Assembly: GCF_019424165.1 (NCBI RefSeq)
Contig: NZ_JAHZAA010000002.1
Location: 50,041-114,040, forward strand
From: Desulfovibrio sp.
Lineage (GTDB): Bacteria > Desulfobacterota > Desulfovibrionia > Desulfovibrionales > Desulfovibrionaceae
DNA length: 64,000 nucleotides
Reading direction: 5' to 3'
Below are positions 7,091 through 16,491 of this stretch, in pieces. A program made the position numbers and the translations under genes. Position 1 is the stretch's first letter, and every line of letters starts with the position of its first letter. The notes below the pieces were generated by a model. That model made no database searches. It had not been told where the DNA came from and saw only the letters and a list, made by a program, of their open reading frames with translations.

Positions 7091-8194
7091 CTACACCACG
7101 CCGTGCTCTCCCGGCCGCTCGTATCTGTCTTTCTTCTGCACCAGGTTCACGTAAAAATCCGTATCGCCCAGAGCCAGCAACATGGCGGAAGACACATAGA
7201 TGGACGAAGCCGTACCCACCACCACGCCAATGAGCATGGTCAGCGCAAAGTCATGAATGACGCCGCCGCCAAGCAGGTAAAGCGCAAGGGTGGACAAAAA
7301 GGTCGTGCCACTGGTCAGGATGGTGCGTGAAAGCGTCTGGTTGACGCTCTTGTTGATAAGATGGGCCATATCCAGATCCGGTGTGGCGCGCAGGTTTTCG
7401 CGCAGGCGGTCATAGATGATGATGGTGTCGTTGAGTGAAAAACCCACCAGGGTCATCAGGGCCGCCATGACGTTAAGGTCAATCTCCACATCCAGCAAAG
7501 ACAATAGTCCCACGGTGATGGCCACGTCATGTATCAGCCCTACCACTGCCCCCAGGGCAAAGTTGAGCCGCAGCACAAAGCAGACAAGCACGGTTATGCA
7601 CAGGGCCACCAGCACAAGCCAGCCCATGCCCAGCCCGGTAAGCCCCGCCAGATAGATGCCGCCCCACAAGGCTCCGGCCATGATTGCACCCGCCATCCAG
7701 CGCTGTTCGAACCGGCCGGAAATATAGACCGCAATCAGCAGAATGGCGTAATAAAGCGCGCTCAGGGCTTTGTTTGTCAGATCTGCGCCCACCTTGGGGC
7801 CGACAATTTCAAGACGCACGATTTCGGCGGCATTGCCGGGAAAAGTCGCTGCCAGCGCATCCACGACCGAGGTGCGTAGCTGCGTTGCATCGGCGTTTTC
7901 CGCACTGCTGAAGCGCAGCAGGTAGTCCCGCCCCCCCTCGCCAAAGCGCTGGGTACTGATGCCGGGCAGTGCCGGAATATCCAGGCCCTTTTTCAGGGCC
8001 TCGTCGGCAACGGGCTCCTGAAACTGCACCTGGACGATAACACCACCCGCAAAGTCGATGCCCATCTTGAGGCCGTTGCCCCAGATGGCCGAAACGATGC
8101 CTATAAGAATAAGGGCCACGGAAATGCCGTACACCCAGTAGCGCTTGCCAATGAAGTCGATATTGGTGTCGTGCTTGATAAAGGTAAAACTCAT
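7091..8194 (-). CDS. secF: Protein translocase subunit SecF
   Basis: SecF forms the proton-driven accessory complex with SecD that completes export through SecYEG in the inner membrane. The 367-residue protein has an N-terminal helix, a periplasmic domain starting with the MGIDFAGGV motif, and five C-terminal helices including VGFSLNDTIIIYDRLRENLR, the conserved helix 4 region. The ATG at 8194 has GGGAGG upstream; the longer frame would start inside the spacer. It is third in yajC-secD-secF, 17 bases after secD, and is followed by a terminator. Confidence 0.96.
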   Translation of the reverse strand: MSFTFIKHDTNIDFIGKRYWVYGISVALILIGIVSAIWGNGLKMGIDFAGGVIVQVQFQEPVADEALKKGLDIPALPGISTQRFGEGGRDYLLRFSSAENADATQLRTSVVDALAATFPGNAAEIVRLEIVGPKVGADLTNKALSALYYAILLIAVYISGRFEQRWMAGAIMAGALWGGIYLAGLTGLGMGWLVLVALCITVLVCFVLRLNFALGAVVGLIHDVAITVGLLSLLDVEIDLNVMAALMTLVGFSLNDTIIIYDRLRENLRATPDLDMAHLINKSVNQTLSRTILTSGTTFLSTLALYLLGGGVIHDFALTMLIGVVVGTASSIYVSSAMLLALGDTDFYVNLVQKKDRYERPGEHGVV

Positions 8195-8211
8195 GACAGC
8201 CTCCCGGCGCG

Positions 8212-9792
8212 CTATATGCTCAGGCCCTTGGGACCGCAATGGCGCGCCCATTCTTCAAAAATGGCCCGCGAAACGAAGATGGCCGTAAACATGGAGGCAA
8301 CAATGCCCAGCCCCAGGGTTACCGCAAAGCCTCGGATGGGGCCTGTGCCGAACTGGTACAGGATGACCGTAACAATAATGGAGGTCAGGTTGGCGTCCGT
8401 AATGGAGACCATGGCCCGGTCAAAACCCGCGCGCACTGCCGCCAGCGGCGTTAGCCCCAGCCGCAGCTCTTCGCGTATTCGTTCGTAGATGAGCACGTTG
8501 GCGTCCACCGCCATGCCGATGGTCAGCACAATGCCCGCAATGCCCGGCAGGGTCAGGGTCGCGCCGAACGCGCCCATGCCGGCCATAACGATAAGCATGG
8601 TGAAGCACAGCATGAGGTCGGCTATAAGACCGCTGACGCCGTAATAGAAGCCAATAAAAATGATCACGGCTGCTGCGCCCACCAGGGCCGCGCTGATGCC
8701 GCTGTCAATGGCTTCCTGCCCAAGGGAGGGGCCGACGCTGCGTTCTTCAAGCACTGAAACAGGCGCAGGCAGCGAACCGGCCCGCAGCACAATGGCCAGG
8801 TCCTGGGCCTCGGCGGTGGTGAAGTTGCCCGAGATGCTGGCCTTGCCCCCGCCGATACGCTCACGGATGACAGGGGCGGAATACACCTTGCCGTCCAGCA
8901 CAATGGCCATGCGGCGCCCCACGCTTTCACCGGTGACGCGCTCAAAAATGCGCGCGCCGCGGGCGTTGAAGCTCATGGTCACATACGACTGGTTCATGTT
9001 GTCAAAGGCGGGGCGGGCATCGGCCACGTCCTCGCCGGTGAGCATGGCGTCCTTTTCAAGGGCAATACGGCCTTCGGCCGCCTGCTGCCCGGGATTTTTC
9101 TCAAGCATGGGCAGAACGATAACCCCGGGAGGCAACACGGCCTTGCCGGGGTCCACATCCTCGCGAACCAGATGAAATTCCAGGTGGGCCGTCTGGCCGA
9201 TAATCTGCACAGCGCGGCGCGGGTCGGAAATGCCGGGCAACTGCACCTGAATGCGGTTACCGGCCTGCTTGCGTATGTCGGGCTCGGCCACGCCGAACTG
9301 GTCAATACGGTTGCGGATGGTGCGCAACGCCTGGTCAAGGGCCATGTCTTCAAGCCTCTTCACCTCGCCCGGGGTGAAGTGGGCCACATAGCGCAACTGG
9401 CCGCCTTCGCCCGTCTGGGGCTGCGCCACATTCAACTGGGGAAAATGACGGGCCAGAATCTCGCGCAGCTTGCTCTCGTTCTCAGCGCGGGGCAGAATGA
9501 ATTCAAGGGTTGTGCCACCCACAAGGCGGGGGCGCAGCACAATGATTTTTTCATCCTGGGCCATACGGCGCAGGTCCTGCCCGGCCAGAGCCAGGGAGTT
9601 GCTCACGGCCTTGGCCACGTCCACGCCCAAAGTCAGGTGTATGCCCCCCTTAAGGTCAAGACCGAGATTGATCTTGCTGGACGGCAAAACGCGCTCCAGG
9701 GCAGGCCCGATAACGGGCACGCTCGGCAGCGCGTACACAAGAGAAACAAGAAATACCAACGAAGCCAAGATCAGGCGCCAGCGCAGACCCAT
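8212..9792 (-). CDS. secD: Protein translocase subunit SecD
   Basis: SecD is the larger partner of SecF: an inner-membrane protein with a big periplasmic domain that uses the proton gradient to pull substrates out of SecYEG. The 526-residue product shows the first helix, the D1 motif LGLDLKGGIHLTLGV, then a C-terminal helix bundle with GIVLTIGMAVDANVLIYERIREE. The ATG at 9792 has AAGGTGAA upstream. It is separated from yajC by 269 bases holding a strong hairpin, so the operon may be attenuated or internally processed. Confidence 0.96.
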   Translation of the reverse strand: MGLRWRLILASLVFLVSLVYALPSVPVIGPALERVLPSSKINLGLDLKGGIHLTLGVDVAKAVSNSLALAGQDLRRMAQDEKIIVLRPRLVGGTTLEFILPRAENESKLREILARHFPQLNVAQPQTGEGGQLRYVAHFTPGEVKRLEDMALDQALRTIRNRIDQFGVAEPDIRKQAGNRIQVQLPGISDPRRAVQIIGQTAHLEFHLVREDVDPGKAVLPPGVIVLPMLEKNPGQQAAEGRIALEKDAMLTGEDVADARPAFDNMNQSYVTMSFNARGARIFERVTGESVGRRMAIVLDGKVYSAPVIRERIGGGKASISGNFTTAEAQDLAIVLRAGSLPAPVSVLEERSVGPSLGQEAIDSGISAALVGAAAVIIFIGFYYGVSGLIADLMLCFTMLIVMAGMGAFGATLTLPGIAGIVLTIGMAVDANVLIYERIREELRLGLTPLAAVRAGFDRAMVSITDANLTSIIVTVILYQFGTGPIRGFAVTLGLGIVASMFTAIFVSRAIFEEWARHCGPKGLSI

Positions 9793-9981
9793 CGTTCACC
9801 TTCCAGACAACAGATTTAAAGCACAGCATGCCCTGAGGGGGGCACTGCACGCCCGGAGCCTTGCAGGCCGTGGGCAGGGCGGACGCCCACAGCGGCGGAA
9901 TGGTACACGGAACACGGCGACCGCGTTCAGTCAGAAAGGAAGGGCCGATGCCGCTTCCCGGTAAAAAACTGGTTCAGGCAT

Positions 9982-10013
9982 GCCGGTTCAAGGGCAAAAG
10001 CCCCTGAGCCGGC
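9982..10013. repeat. Strong hairpin between yajC and secD
   Basis: Arms 9982-9995 and 10000-10013 (GCCGGTTCAAGGGC against GCCCCTGAGCCGGC) pair with one mismatch and one G-T wobble around an AAAA loop. No immediate T run follows on the minus strand, so it is not a clear terminator; it could attenuate or stabilise the yajC-secD message. Confidence 0.5.
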
Positions 10014-10061
10014 CCGTATAAGGCCAGCTCACGGGCCGGACATGCCAAAAAACCTGGGCTG

Positions 10062-10397
10062 CTACTTGCTGTCGCCCCTGCCGGGCATCAAGCCGCCAAT
10101 GGCGCCGCGCGTAACGCGCAGCTTGGCTTCGCCGCATTCAAGCAGCACCTGCTCGTCGTCAATTTCAAGGATGCGCCCGATAAGCCCGCTCGAAGTGAGA
10201 ACGTGATCGCCCCGCTTCAGTTCGGAAAGCATGAGCTTGTGAGCTTTGGCCCTCTTCTGCTGCGGACGGATAAGCAGAAACCAGAAGATGACGAACATCA
10301 CGATGAGGGGAAGAAACTGCATCAGCATGTCGGCGCCGCCGGCGGGAGCGCCGCCGGCCTGGGGCGTACCCATGGCGTAGGCTACGGATTCAAACAA
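10062..10397 (-). CDS. yajC: Preprotein translocase subunit YajC
   Basis: YajC is a small single-pass membrane protein that associates with SecDF-YidC. The product has one hydrophobic helix (FLPLIVMFVIFWFLLIRPQQ), the family hallmark RPQQKR just after it, and a soluble tail with VTRGAIGGLMPG. I start at TTG 10397, giving MFESVAYAMG and 111 residues: GGAGG lies six bases upstream, whereas the in-frame ATG ten codons downstream has no ribosome site and would remove the N-terminal segment. It is first gene of yajC-secD-secF. Confidence 0.93.
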   Translation of the reverse strand: MFESVAYAMGTPQAGGAPAGGADMLMQFLPLIVMFVIFWFLLIRPQQKRAKAHKLMLSELKRGDHVLTSSGLIGRILEIDDEQVLLECGEAKLRVTRGAIGGLMPGRGDSK

Positions 10398-10755
10398 AAC
10401 GCACCTCCAAAGGTGTGGCTGAGTCATATGCCAGAGAACTTCACGCACACCGGAGGCGGCCCCCAAAGCCGTCCTTGTGCCGGTTTGCGCACAATACCAG
10501 CGCATTTCTATATACGCTGGCGTTCAATCTTGCAAGTCTTTCCGCCGCGTCCGGCGCGGTAAAACGCCCCGCAGCCGCAAGATGTTTTTTTCGCATGGGC
10601 CAGGCGCGCGCCATACAATGCCAAAAGCACCGCGTGCAGCGCCGTTCCGGCATATGCCGAGCCCGGGATAACACAACATGTCCACACAGGAACTTGCATC
10701 CCGCGGCTGACGGGGCTACAGGATATTTTTTCGCAAACGCCGCACAGGAGTTGCC
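10398..10755. other. Divergent intergenic region yajC / amidohydrolase
   Basis: There are about 358 bases between two divergent genes. Apart from ribosome sites at either edge I find no gene, RNA or convincing promoter; open frames here are GC-rich noise. Confidence 0.4.
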
Positions 10756-12078
10756 ATGCGCCCCTGCCAGACACTTGTTCACACCGCCCTTATTGTCACC
10801 CAGGATAAAGAACGCCGCATTCTTGAAAACGCCAGCATGGCCGTTACAGACGGCATTGTGGTCGACCTTGGCCCGCGGCATGAGATGACCGCCCGCTGGC
10901 AGCCGCGCCACGAGGCCGATTTCGGCCGGTGCCTGCTGTTGCCGGGTCTTGTCAATGCCCATACGCATTCTGCCATGACCTTTCTGCGCGGCATGGCCGA
11001 CGACATGCCCCTTATGGACTGGCTCAACAAGCGCATCTTTCCGGTAGAGCAAAAGCTCACGCCCGAAATTGTGCGCCTGGGCAGCCTTATGGGGTATGCG
11101 GAAATGCTGCGCACCGGCACAACGGCCTGCGTGGATATGTATATTTTTGAAAAAGAGGCCATGGCCGCCGCGGATCAGGCCGGGCTGCGCTGCCTTGGGG
11201 GCGAGGTGATCTTCGCCTTTCCTTCCGCCGCCTTTTCCGGCCCGGAGGCTGCCCTTGAGGAAACCCGCGCCCTGGCGCAAAAATACGCGGAGCATCCCAG
11301 GCTGGGAATAGCCGTCAACCCGCACAGCGTTTACACCACCACGCCGGAAATACTCGCTGCCTGCCGCGACCTTGCCCGCGAACTGGCCTTGCCGCTTCAC
11401 ATGCATCTGGCCGAAACAACCGAAGAAACACAGCTATGCCTGCATGCGCACGGCAAAAGGCCCGTGGCTTACTGCCGCAGCCTTGATCTGCTGGGTGGCC
11501 CCTGCACGCTGGCCCATGTGGTGGACGTCACCCCGGACGAACTGGACTTTCTGGCCCAAAGCGGCACGGTGGCGGCCCATAATGTTTCCTCAAACATGAA
11601 GCTTGCCTCCGGCGCATGCCCTGTACCCGCCATGCTTGAACGGGGCATGGCCGTGGCCATGGGAACAGACGGGGCCGCCAGCAATAACCGGCTCAACATG
11701 TTTACTGAAATGGGTCGCGCCGCCCTGCTGCATAAGCTTACCGGAATGGATCCCACCCTTCTGCCCGCCCAGACCGTGCTGGATATGGCCACCCTTGGCG
11801 GAGCGGCCGCCATGCATGACAGCCGCCTGGGCAGCCTGGCCGTGGGCAAGGCTGCGGACTGCGTGGCCCTGGACCTTGCGGCTCCCAACATGCAGCCCCT
11901 GTACCATGCCGTCTCACACCTTGTTTACGCTGCCACCGGCATGGAAACACGCATGACTATGGTTGCCGGAGAAATTGTTTATGAGGATGGAAAATTTACC
12001 CGTTTTGACTATGACGCCCTGTGCCGCGAAATGACCTCCATTCGCGACTTTGTACGCCGCCATGCCGGTTTGGCCTGA
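10756..12078 (+). CDS. mtaD: Amidohydrolase, 5'-methylthioadenosine/S-adenosylhomocysteine deaminase type
   Basis: This is a cytoplasmic metal-dependent deaminase of the MtaD/SsnA/TrzN group, likely acting on methylthioadenosine or S-adenosylhomocysteine in sulfur salvage. The 440-residue protein has the metal ligands NAHTHSAMT (His69/His71), HMHLAE, the later His of HVVDVT, and the Asp of MGTDGAASNN, in family order. The PLMDWLNKRIFPVE segment is typical of the MtaD subgroup. AGGAG lies six bases before the ATG. Substrate is inferred from family; guanine or chlorohydrolase-type activity cannot be excluded by eye. Confidence 0.85.
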   Translation: MRPCQTLVHTALIVTQDKERRILENASMAVTDGIVVDLGPRHEMTARWQPRHEADFGRCLLLPGLVNAHTHSAMTFLRGMADDMPLMDWLNKRIFPVEQKLTPEIVRLGSLMGYAEMLRTGTTACVDMYIFEKEAMAAADQAGLRCLGGEVIFAFPSAAFSGPEAALEETRALAQKYAEHPRLGIAVNPHSVYTTTPEILAACRDLARELALPLHMHLAETTEETQLCLHAHGKRPVAYCRSLDLLGGPCTLAHVVDVTPDELDFLAQSGTVAAHNVSSNMKLASGACPVPAMLERGMAVAMGTDGAASNNRLNMFTEMGRAALLHKLTGMDPTLLPAQTVLDMATLGGAAAMHDSRLGSLAVGKAADCVALDLAAPNMQPLYHAVSHLVYAATGMETRMTMVAGEIVYEDGKFTRFDYDALCREMTSIRDFVRRHAGLA

Positions 12079-12175
12079 CCCGCCAGCGCGGGGCGGCAGG
12101 GTAGCAGTTCCGGCCAGGGGGCATGGGCATATCCGCCCTGGCCGCCGCTGCCGGGAAATTCTCGCCTCGCACCTC

Positions 12176-12203
12176 TTGACAGCGGCTTGCGTTCGGCTAT
12201 ATT
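12176..12203 (+). promoter_or_regulatory. Promoter of the PxxKW protein gene
   Basis: TTGACA at 12176-12181, a 16-base spacer, and TATATT at 12198-12203. This is a near-consensus vegetative promoter 75 bases before the start codon. Confidence 0.75.
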
Positions 12204-12277
12204 TCTCCATTCCGAACCGGCGGCCCTGTGCCGCCGCTATTTCGCAATACGGCGCTTCGGCGCATGGAGGTTTTGCT

Positions 12278-12541
12278 ATGACCGCTCTGGAAAACGCCAC
12301 CAAGACCGACGAAGGTGTGGTACTCAACGGCTTTGTTCTTGCCCCGGTGGTGGAACAGTGTGCCGGCTGTGAACGCGTGCGCGAATTTGAAGAGGAGCAG
12401 TTCTGCTCCAGCTACCCCGTTCCCGCTAAAAAGTGGGTCGGCGGCCGCTGCAACTTCGCCACTCATATGAAGGCCCAGTCCGCTTCCGGCTCCAAGGTCA
12501 ACCCCCTTAAGGCGTCCAAACGCGCCGCCAAGGGCCGCTAG
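12278..12541 (+). CDS. PxxKW-family cysteine-rich protein
   Basis: This small protein has 87 residues. It carries a CxxC pair (EQCAGCERV), a single cysteine in EQFCSSYPVP, then PAKKWVGGRC, the PxxKW-type motif for which the family is named in sulfate reducers, and a basic tail (KASKRAAKGR). Four cysteines suggest a metal or Fe-S site; function is unknown. GGAGG precedes the ATG and a near-consensus promoter lies upstream, so it is probably well expressed on its own. The family name rests on motif recognition. Confidence 0.82.
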   Translation: MTALENATKTDEGVVLNGFVLAPVVEQCAGCERVREFEEEQFCSSYPVPAKKWVGGRCNFATHMKAQSASGSKVNPLKASKRAAKGR

Positions 12542-13148
12542 AGCACCCACGCGAGTCGGGCGAATGCTCCGCAGGGGCTTTACACAAGCTCTTGTTGCGA
12601 GACAGATGCGGACTTTTTCGTTCCTCTGCACAGAGCAGTTTTTACGTTAAAATTGCTCTGGCGACTTGTGGGCAGACTGACCACCAGGGCTACGCGCGGT
12701 TTGGCCGCGCGGCTGAACGCCATAGTGGACGCCGAAGCAACCTTTGGGAATACAGATTCGCAAGGCTGCGCTGCTCTAGCTGGATGTAAAAGACGTCGGA
12801 TTTTCGGCTTTTGTTCCGTTGCGGGTCAACCCGCGCGGCACAGGCCGTTTTTCCGTTTCTTCAGCCGTGCGGCTGCCGCATCCGGGCCATGCTTCCCCAA
12901 GGGGCTGCGCAAGCAGCCTCTTGGTTTTTCTTTTCTGTGCCGCCGCGCGGCCCGCTGAGGTCGCCCACGCCACAAGGGACAAAGCCCGCATCGCGATTGC
13001 AGACACTGCGGTTCGCATCACAGCCGTTTTTACGGAATCCGCACAGGCAAACAGAAGGTCTGGCCGCAACCGCCGTCGGACGGCCACGACAGCATGAAAA
13101 AACATTGCGGCTGCACGGATTCAGTGCGAAACTGGGCAAGAGGAAAAT
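12542..13148. other. Intergenic stretch with repeat copy A
   Basis: I see no gene in this 607-base stretch. It holds a palindrome and tail at about 12627-12790 that match intergenic copies near 27.16 and 63.15 kb. Open frames on both strands are Arg/Ala-rich with no family resemblance. Confidence 0.5.
12627..12790 (+). repeat. Intergenic hairpin-plus-tail repeat, copy A
   Basis: The palindrome CAGAGCA (12631-12637) ... TGCTCTG (12654-12660) has an ACGTTA core. A tail follows whose CAGA, TG, CCACCA and CGGTTT blocks line up with the copy at 27.16 kb. This is the most diverged of three copies. Confidence 0.5.
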
Positions 13149-14390
13149 ATGCATAAGGATATGGATGCCCTTTTACACGGTCTTGCCGAACGCGAAGACC
13201 GTGTGGTGACGCTGCAAAGCGCGCTTACAGCCTGTCCGGCTCTGGGGCCGGATAACGGCGGTGACGGCGAGCAGGCCAAGGCCGCCATTATTACCGCATG
13301 GCTCAAGGCCTGCGGCATAAAGGACCTTCTGCATGTGGACGCCCCGGACGTACGCGTTCCTTCAGGTACGCGGCCCAATCTTGTTGCCCGCATCCCCGGC
13401 AAAACAAAACGTACGCTCTGGCTCTTCGGCCACATGGACGTTGTCCCCCCCGGCGATCTTTCTGCCTGGCAATCCGACCCGTGGCAGGTACGGCGCGAGG
13501 GCGACATGCTTTATGGCCGTGGAGTGGAGGACAACCAGCAGGCCATAACAAGCATGCTGCTGCTGACCGAAGAACTGCAACAGCGTCACATCACGCCGGA
13601 ACTGAGCCTTGGCCTTGTTTTTATGGCCGATGAAGAAACGGGCAGCGCGTACGGCCTGGAACACGTCCTCACAGCCAAGCCCGGACTTTTCAGCAAAGAC
13701 GACCTGTATATTGTGCCTGACGCCGGCTCACGACGGGGCGACGTCATCGAGGTGGCCGAAAAGGGGCAGCTCTGGCTCAAGGTCCGCACCATCGGCGTGC
13801 AATGCCATGCCTCAACCCCGCACAAGGGGCGCAACGCGTTTCTGGCCGGGGCGGATATGGCTCTCGCCTGCCATCACGGCCTGAACGCCGCCTTTGCTGC
13901 TGCCGACCCGCTTTTCAATCCCCCCACTTCCACCTTTGTACCTGGCAAGCATGAGGCCAATGTGCCCAACATCAATACCGTGCCGGGCGATGACGTCTTC
14001 TATGTGGACTGCCGCCTTTTACCGCAGGTGGACCCGCAGGCGGTGCTGGACAGGACGCGCGCGCTGGCGGACGAAGTGGAAGAACGCCACGGCGTGCGCA
14101 TAGAAGTCAGCGTGGTGCAGCGGCAGGCCGCCTCGGGCGTGGATGAAAACAGCCCGGTTGTGACGGCCCTCAAGGCTGCTGTGGGCGAAGTATATGGCGT
14201 TGAAGGCAGAGCCGTGGGCATTGGCGGGGCTACCGTGGCCGCGCAACTGCGCCAGCGTGGTCTTGCCGCCGCCGTATGGAGCTGCGTTGAAAACACCTGC
14301 CACCAGCCCAACGAGCGAGCTTCCATCACCGCCGCCATTAAAGATGCCCAGGTATTCACCCACATACTCATGAATTCCGCCCATGTCTGA
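13149..14390 (+). CDS. M20-family metallopeptidase/deacylase
   Basis: This is a zinc-dependent amidohydrolase of the M20 family (ArgE/DapE/carboxypeptidase G2 group). The 413-residue product has the metal-ligand motifs WLFGHMDVVPPGD, then YGRGVEDNQQ and FMADEETGS with the catalytic Glu pair, and a dimerisation lid in the middle. The closing histidine ligand is in ENTCHQPNE. An acyl-amino-acid or dipeptide substrate is likely but not determined; DapE is one option. AGAGGA precedes the ATG. It overlaps the start of mnmG by 8 bases. Confidence 0.85.
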   Translation: MHKDMDALLHGLAEREDRVVTLQSALTACPALGPDNGGDGEQAKAAIITAWLKACGIKDLLHVDAPDVRVPSGTRPNLVARIPGKTKRTLWLFGHMDVVPPGDLSAWQSDPWQVRREGDMLYGRGVEDNQQAITSMLLLTEELQQRHITPELSLGLVFMADEETGSAYGLEHVLTAKPGLFSKDDLYIVPDAGSRRGDVIEVAEKGQLWLKVRTIGVQCHASTPHKGRNAFLAGADMALACHHGLNAAFAAADPLFNPPTSTFVPGKHEANVPNINTVPGDDVFYVDCRLLPQVDPQAVLDRTRALADEVEERHGVRIEVSVVQRQAASGVDENSPVVTALKAAVGEVYGVEGRAVGIGGATVAAQLRQRGLAAAVWSCVENTCHQPNERASITAAIKDAQVFTHILMNSAHV

Positions 14391-16371
14391 TTCATACAAC
14401 ACAAGCGTATTTGACTGCATCGTGGCCGGAGGCGGCCATGCCGGCTGCGAAGCCGCCGTGGCCCTTGCCCGCCTGGGACACAGCGTACTGCTCATCAGCG
14501 GCAACCTTGACCGCCTGGGCTACCTTTCCTGCAATCCCGCCATCGGCGGCCTTGCCAAGGGCCATATGGCGCGCGAAATCGACGCCCTGGGCGGCATGAT
14601 GGGCCTGTGGGCCGATGCGGCGGGCATACAGTTTCGCATGCTGAACATGAGCAAAGGCCCCGCGGTGCGGGCCACCCGCGCGCAGATGGACCGCCTTGTC
14701 TATCAGCGCGTGGTGCAGCAGACGCTCTATTCCACCCCCGGGCTGCGCATCTGGCAGGATTCGGTCATCGAAATCACTGCGGGCGACAGCCGCGCCACAG
14801 GTGTGCGCACGGCACAGGGCCTTGAATTTTCCGCCCGCCATGTGCTGCTGACCACGGGAACATTCCTTGACGGCCGCATCCATATGGGGCTGACCAGCAT
14901 TCCCGGCGGCCGCCTTGGCGATGCGCCCGCGCTGGGCCTTTCCGACAGCCTGCGCGCCCTGGGTTTTGAGCTGGGCCGCCTCAAGACAGGCACAACCCCG
15001 CGCCTGCTGAAGTCGTCCATCAATTATGCCGTGCTGGAAGAGCAAAAAGGCGATGATCCGGCCCCGGCATTCAGTTTTCACGGTCCCGGCCCGGTCTTGC
15101 CCCAGGTTTCGTGCCATGTGACCTGGACCAATGAGCAGGCGCACGAATGCATCCGCAGCGGCTTTGACCGCTCGCCCATGTTCACTGGCGTCATCAAGGG
15201 AACGGGCGCGCGCTACTGCCCCTCCATTGAAGACAAGATCGCCCGCTTTCCCGACAGGGAACGGCACCAGATATTCCTTGAGCCCGAAGGCCTGGACAGC
15301 GCCGAAGTTTATGCCAACGGCATTTCCACCAGCCTGCCTCTGGATGTGCAGATAGCCATGATCCACGCTGTCCCCGGCCTGGAAAACGCCGTCATGCTGC
15401 GCCCGGGCTACGCCATTGAATATGATTTTTCCGATCCCGTGCAGCTTATGCCCACCCTTGAAAGCAAGGCTGTTCCCGGCCTGTGGCTGGCCGGGCAGAT
15501 CAACGGCACTTCCGGCTACGAAGAGGCGGCGGCCCAGGGCCTGTGGGCGGCGCTGAACATTTCGTGCCGCCTGCGTGAAATGCCGCCTTTTCTGCTGGGC
15601 CGCGACGAAGCCTATATGGCTGTTCTGGTGGACGACCTGGTAACCTCGGGAACCCAGGAGCCTTACCGCATGTTCACCTCACGCGCCGAACACCGCCTGC
15701 TGCTGCGCGAAGACAATGCCGATACGCGCCTGACGCCCCGAGGACGGGAGCTGGGTCTGGTCAGTGATGGCCACTGGGCTGTATTCTGCCGCAAGCAGGA
15801 GGCCGCAAGCCGCCTGCGTTCGGGCCTTGAGCAAAAGCGCATCCCTGCCGTAAAGCGCGGTTCCCTCGCGGACGGGCCTGCAACAGACGCGCTTGAACAT
15901 GAAAAAAATACCGTGACACACTGTACGGCCGCTACAGGCAAGGCCGCCGCCGATCTGCCCGTAGGGCGCACACTGGCCGAGGCCCTGCGCAGACCCGAAC
16001 TGGACCTGCACGGCCTTGCGGCGCTTTTGCGCTCCTGCGCCTGTGAAGACACGGCCGCCACCGCGAAATTTCTTGAGCACGAGATGGCGCTGGCCGGAAC
16101 AGGCGTGTGCGAAAGCGTGCAGACAGAGATCAAGTACGCGGGATATCTGACCCGTCAGCGCGAACTGGTCGCGCGCGCGGCAAAGCTTGAGTCCACAGCC
16201 TTGCCCCCGGATTTGGATTATGCCACAGTAGCAGGGTTGTCCCGTGAAGTGACGGAAAAGCTCGACCGTGTCAGGCCCCTGAGCCTTGGCCAGGCCGGGC
16301 GCATTTCAGGAGTCACCCCGGCGGCAGTGGCCTGCCTGGAAATACACTTGCACAAACTGGGACTGCTCTGA
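14383..16371 (+). CDS. mnmG: tRNA U34 carboxymethylaminomethyl modification enzyme MnmG
   Basis: With MnmE this FAD enzyme installs the cmnm5 group on wobble U34 of several tRNAs. The protein (662 residues) opens with the dinucleotide fold GGGHAGCEAA, has the GidA signature GRLKTGTTPRL, and contains the catalytic-region cysteine motif YLSCNPAIGG. A C-terminal helical domain for MnmE binding follows. It has some 30 residues more than most family members, with a linker around residues 495-525. The start overlaps the M20 peptidase gene by 8 bases. Its partner mnmE is in this window at 54.3-55.7 kb. Confidence 0.97.
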   Translation: MSDSYNTSVFDCIVAGGGHAGCEAAVALARLGHSVLLISGNLDRLGYLSCNPAIGGLAKGHMAREIDALGGMMGLWADAAGIQFRMLNMSKGPAVRATRAQMDRLVYQRVVQQTLYSTPGLRIWQDSVIEITAGDSRATGVRTAQGLEFSARHVLLTTGTFLDGRIHMGLTSIPGGRLGDAPALGLSDSLRALGFELGRLKTGTTPRLLKSSINYAVLEEQKGDDPAPAFSFHGPGPVLPQVSCHVTWTNEQAHECIRSGFDRSPMFTGVIKGTGARYCPSIEDKIARFPDRERHQIFLEPEGLDSAEVYANGISTSLPLDVQIAMIHAVPGLENAVMLRPGYAIEYDFSDPVQLMPTLESKAVPGLWLAGQINGTSGYEEAAAQGLWAALNISCRLREMPPFLLGRDEAYMAVLVDDLVTSGTQEPYRMFTSRAEHRLLLREDNADTRLTPRGRELGLVSDGHWAVFCRKQEAASRLRSGLEQKRIPAVKRGSLADGPATDALEHEKNTVTHCTAATGKAAADLPVGRTLAEALRRPELDLHGLAALLRSCACEDTAATAKFLEHEMALAGTGVCESVQTEIKYAGYLTRQRELVARAAKLESTALPPDLDYATVAGLSREVTEKLDRVRPLSLGQAGRISGVTPAAVACLEIHLHKLGLL

Positions 16372-16491
16372 TGTCGTCAGGGCGGCACAACAGACACACA
16401 GCAGGCCCGAGCCAAAAATCATTCTTCCTCCGGCCGGACCGGAGGGGCCGCAAGGCTCCTCACGGCACAGCGAAACGTATTCGGTGAGTTT

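Noticed and set aside
14392..15366. Long minus-strand frame opposite mnmG
   Set aside because: Antisense shadow in GC-rich sequence; His/Gly/Ala-rich with no family resemblance.
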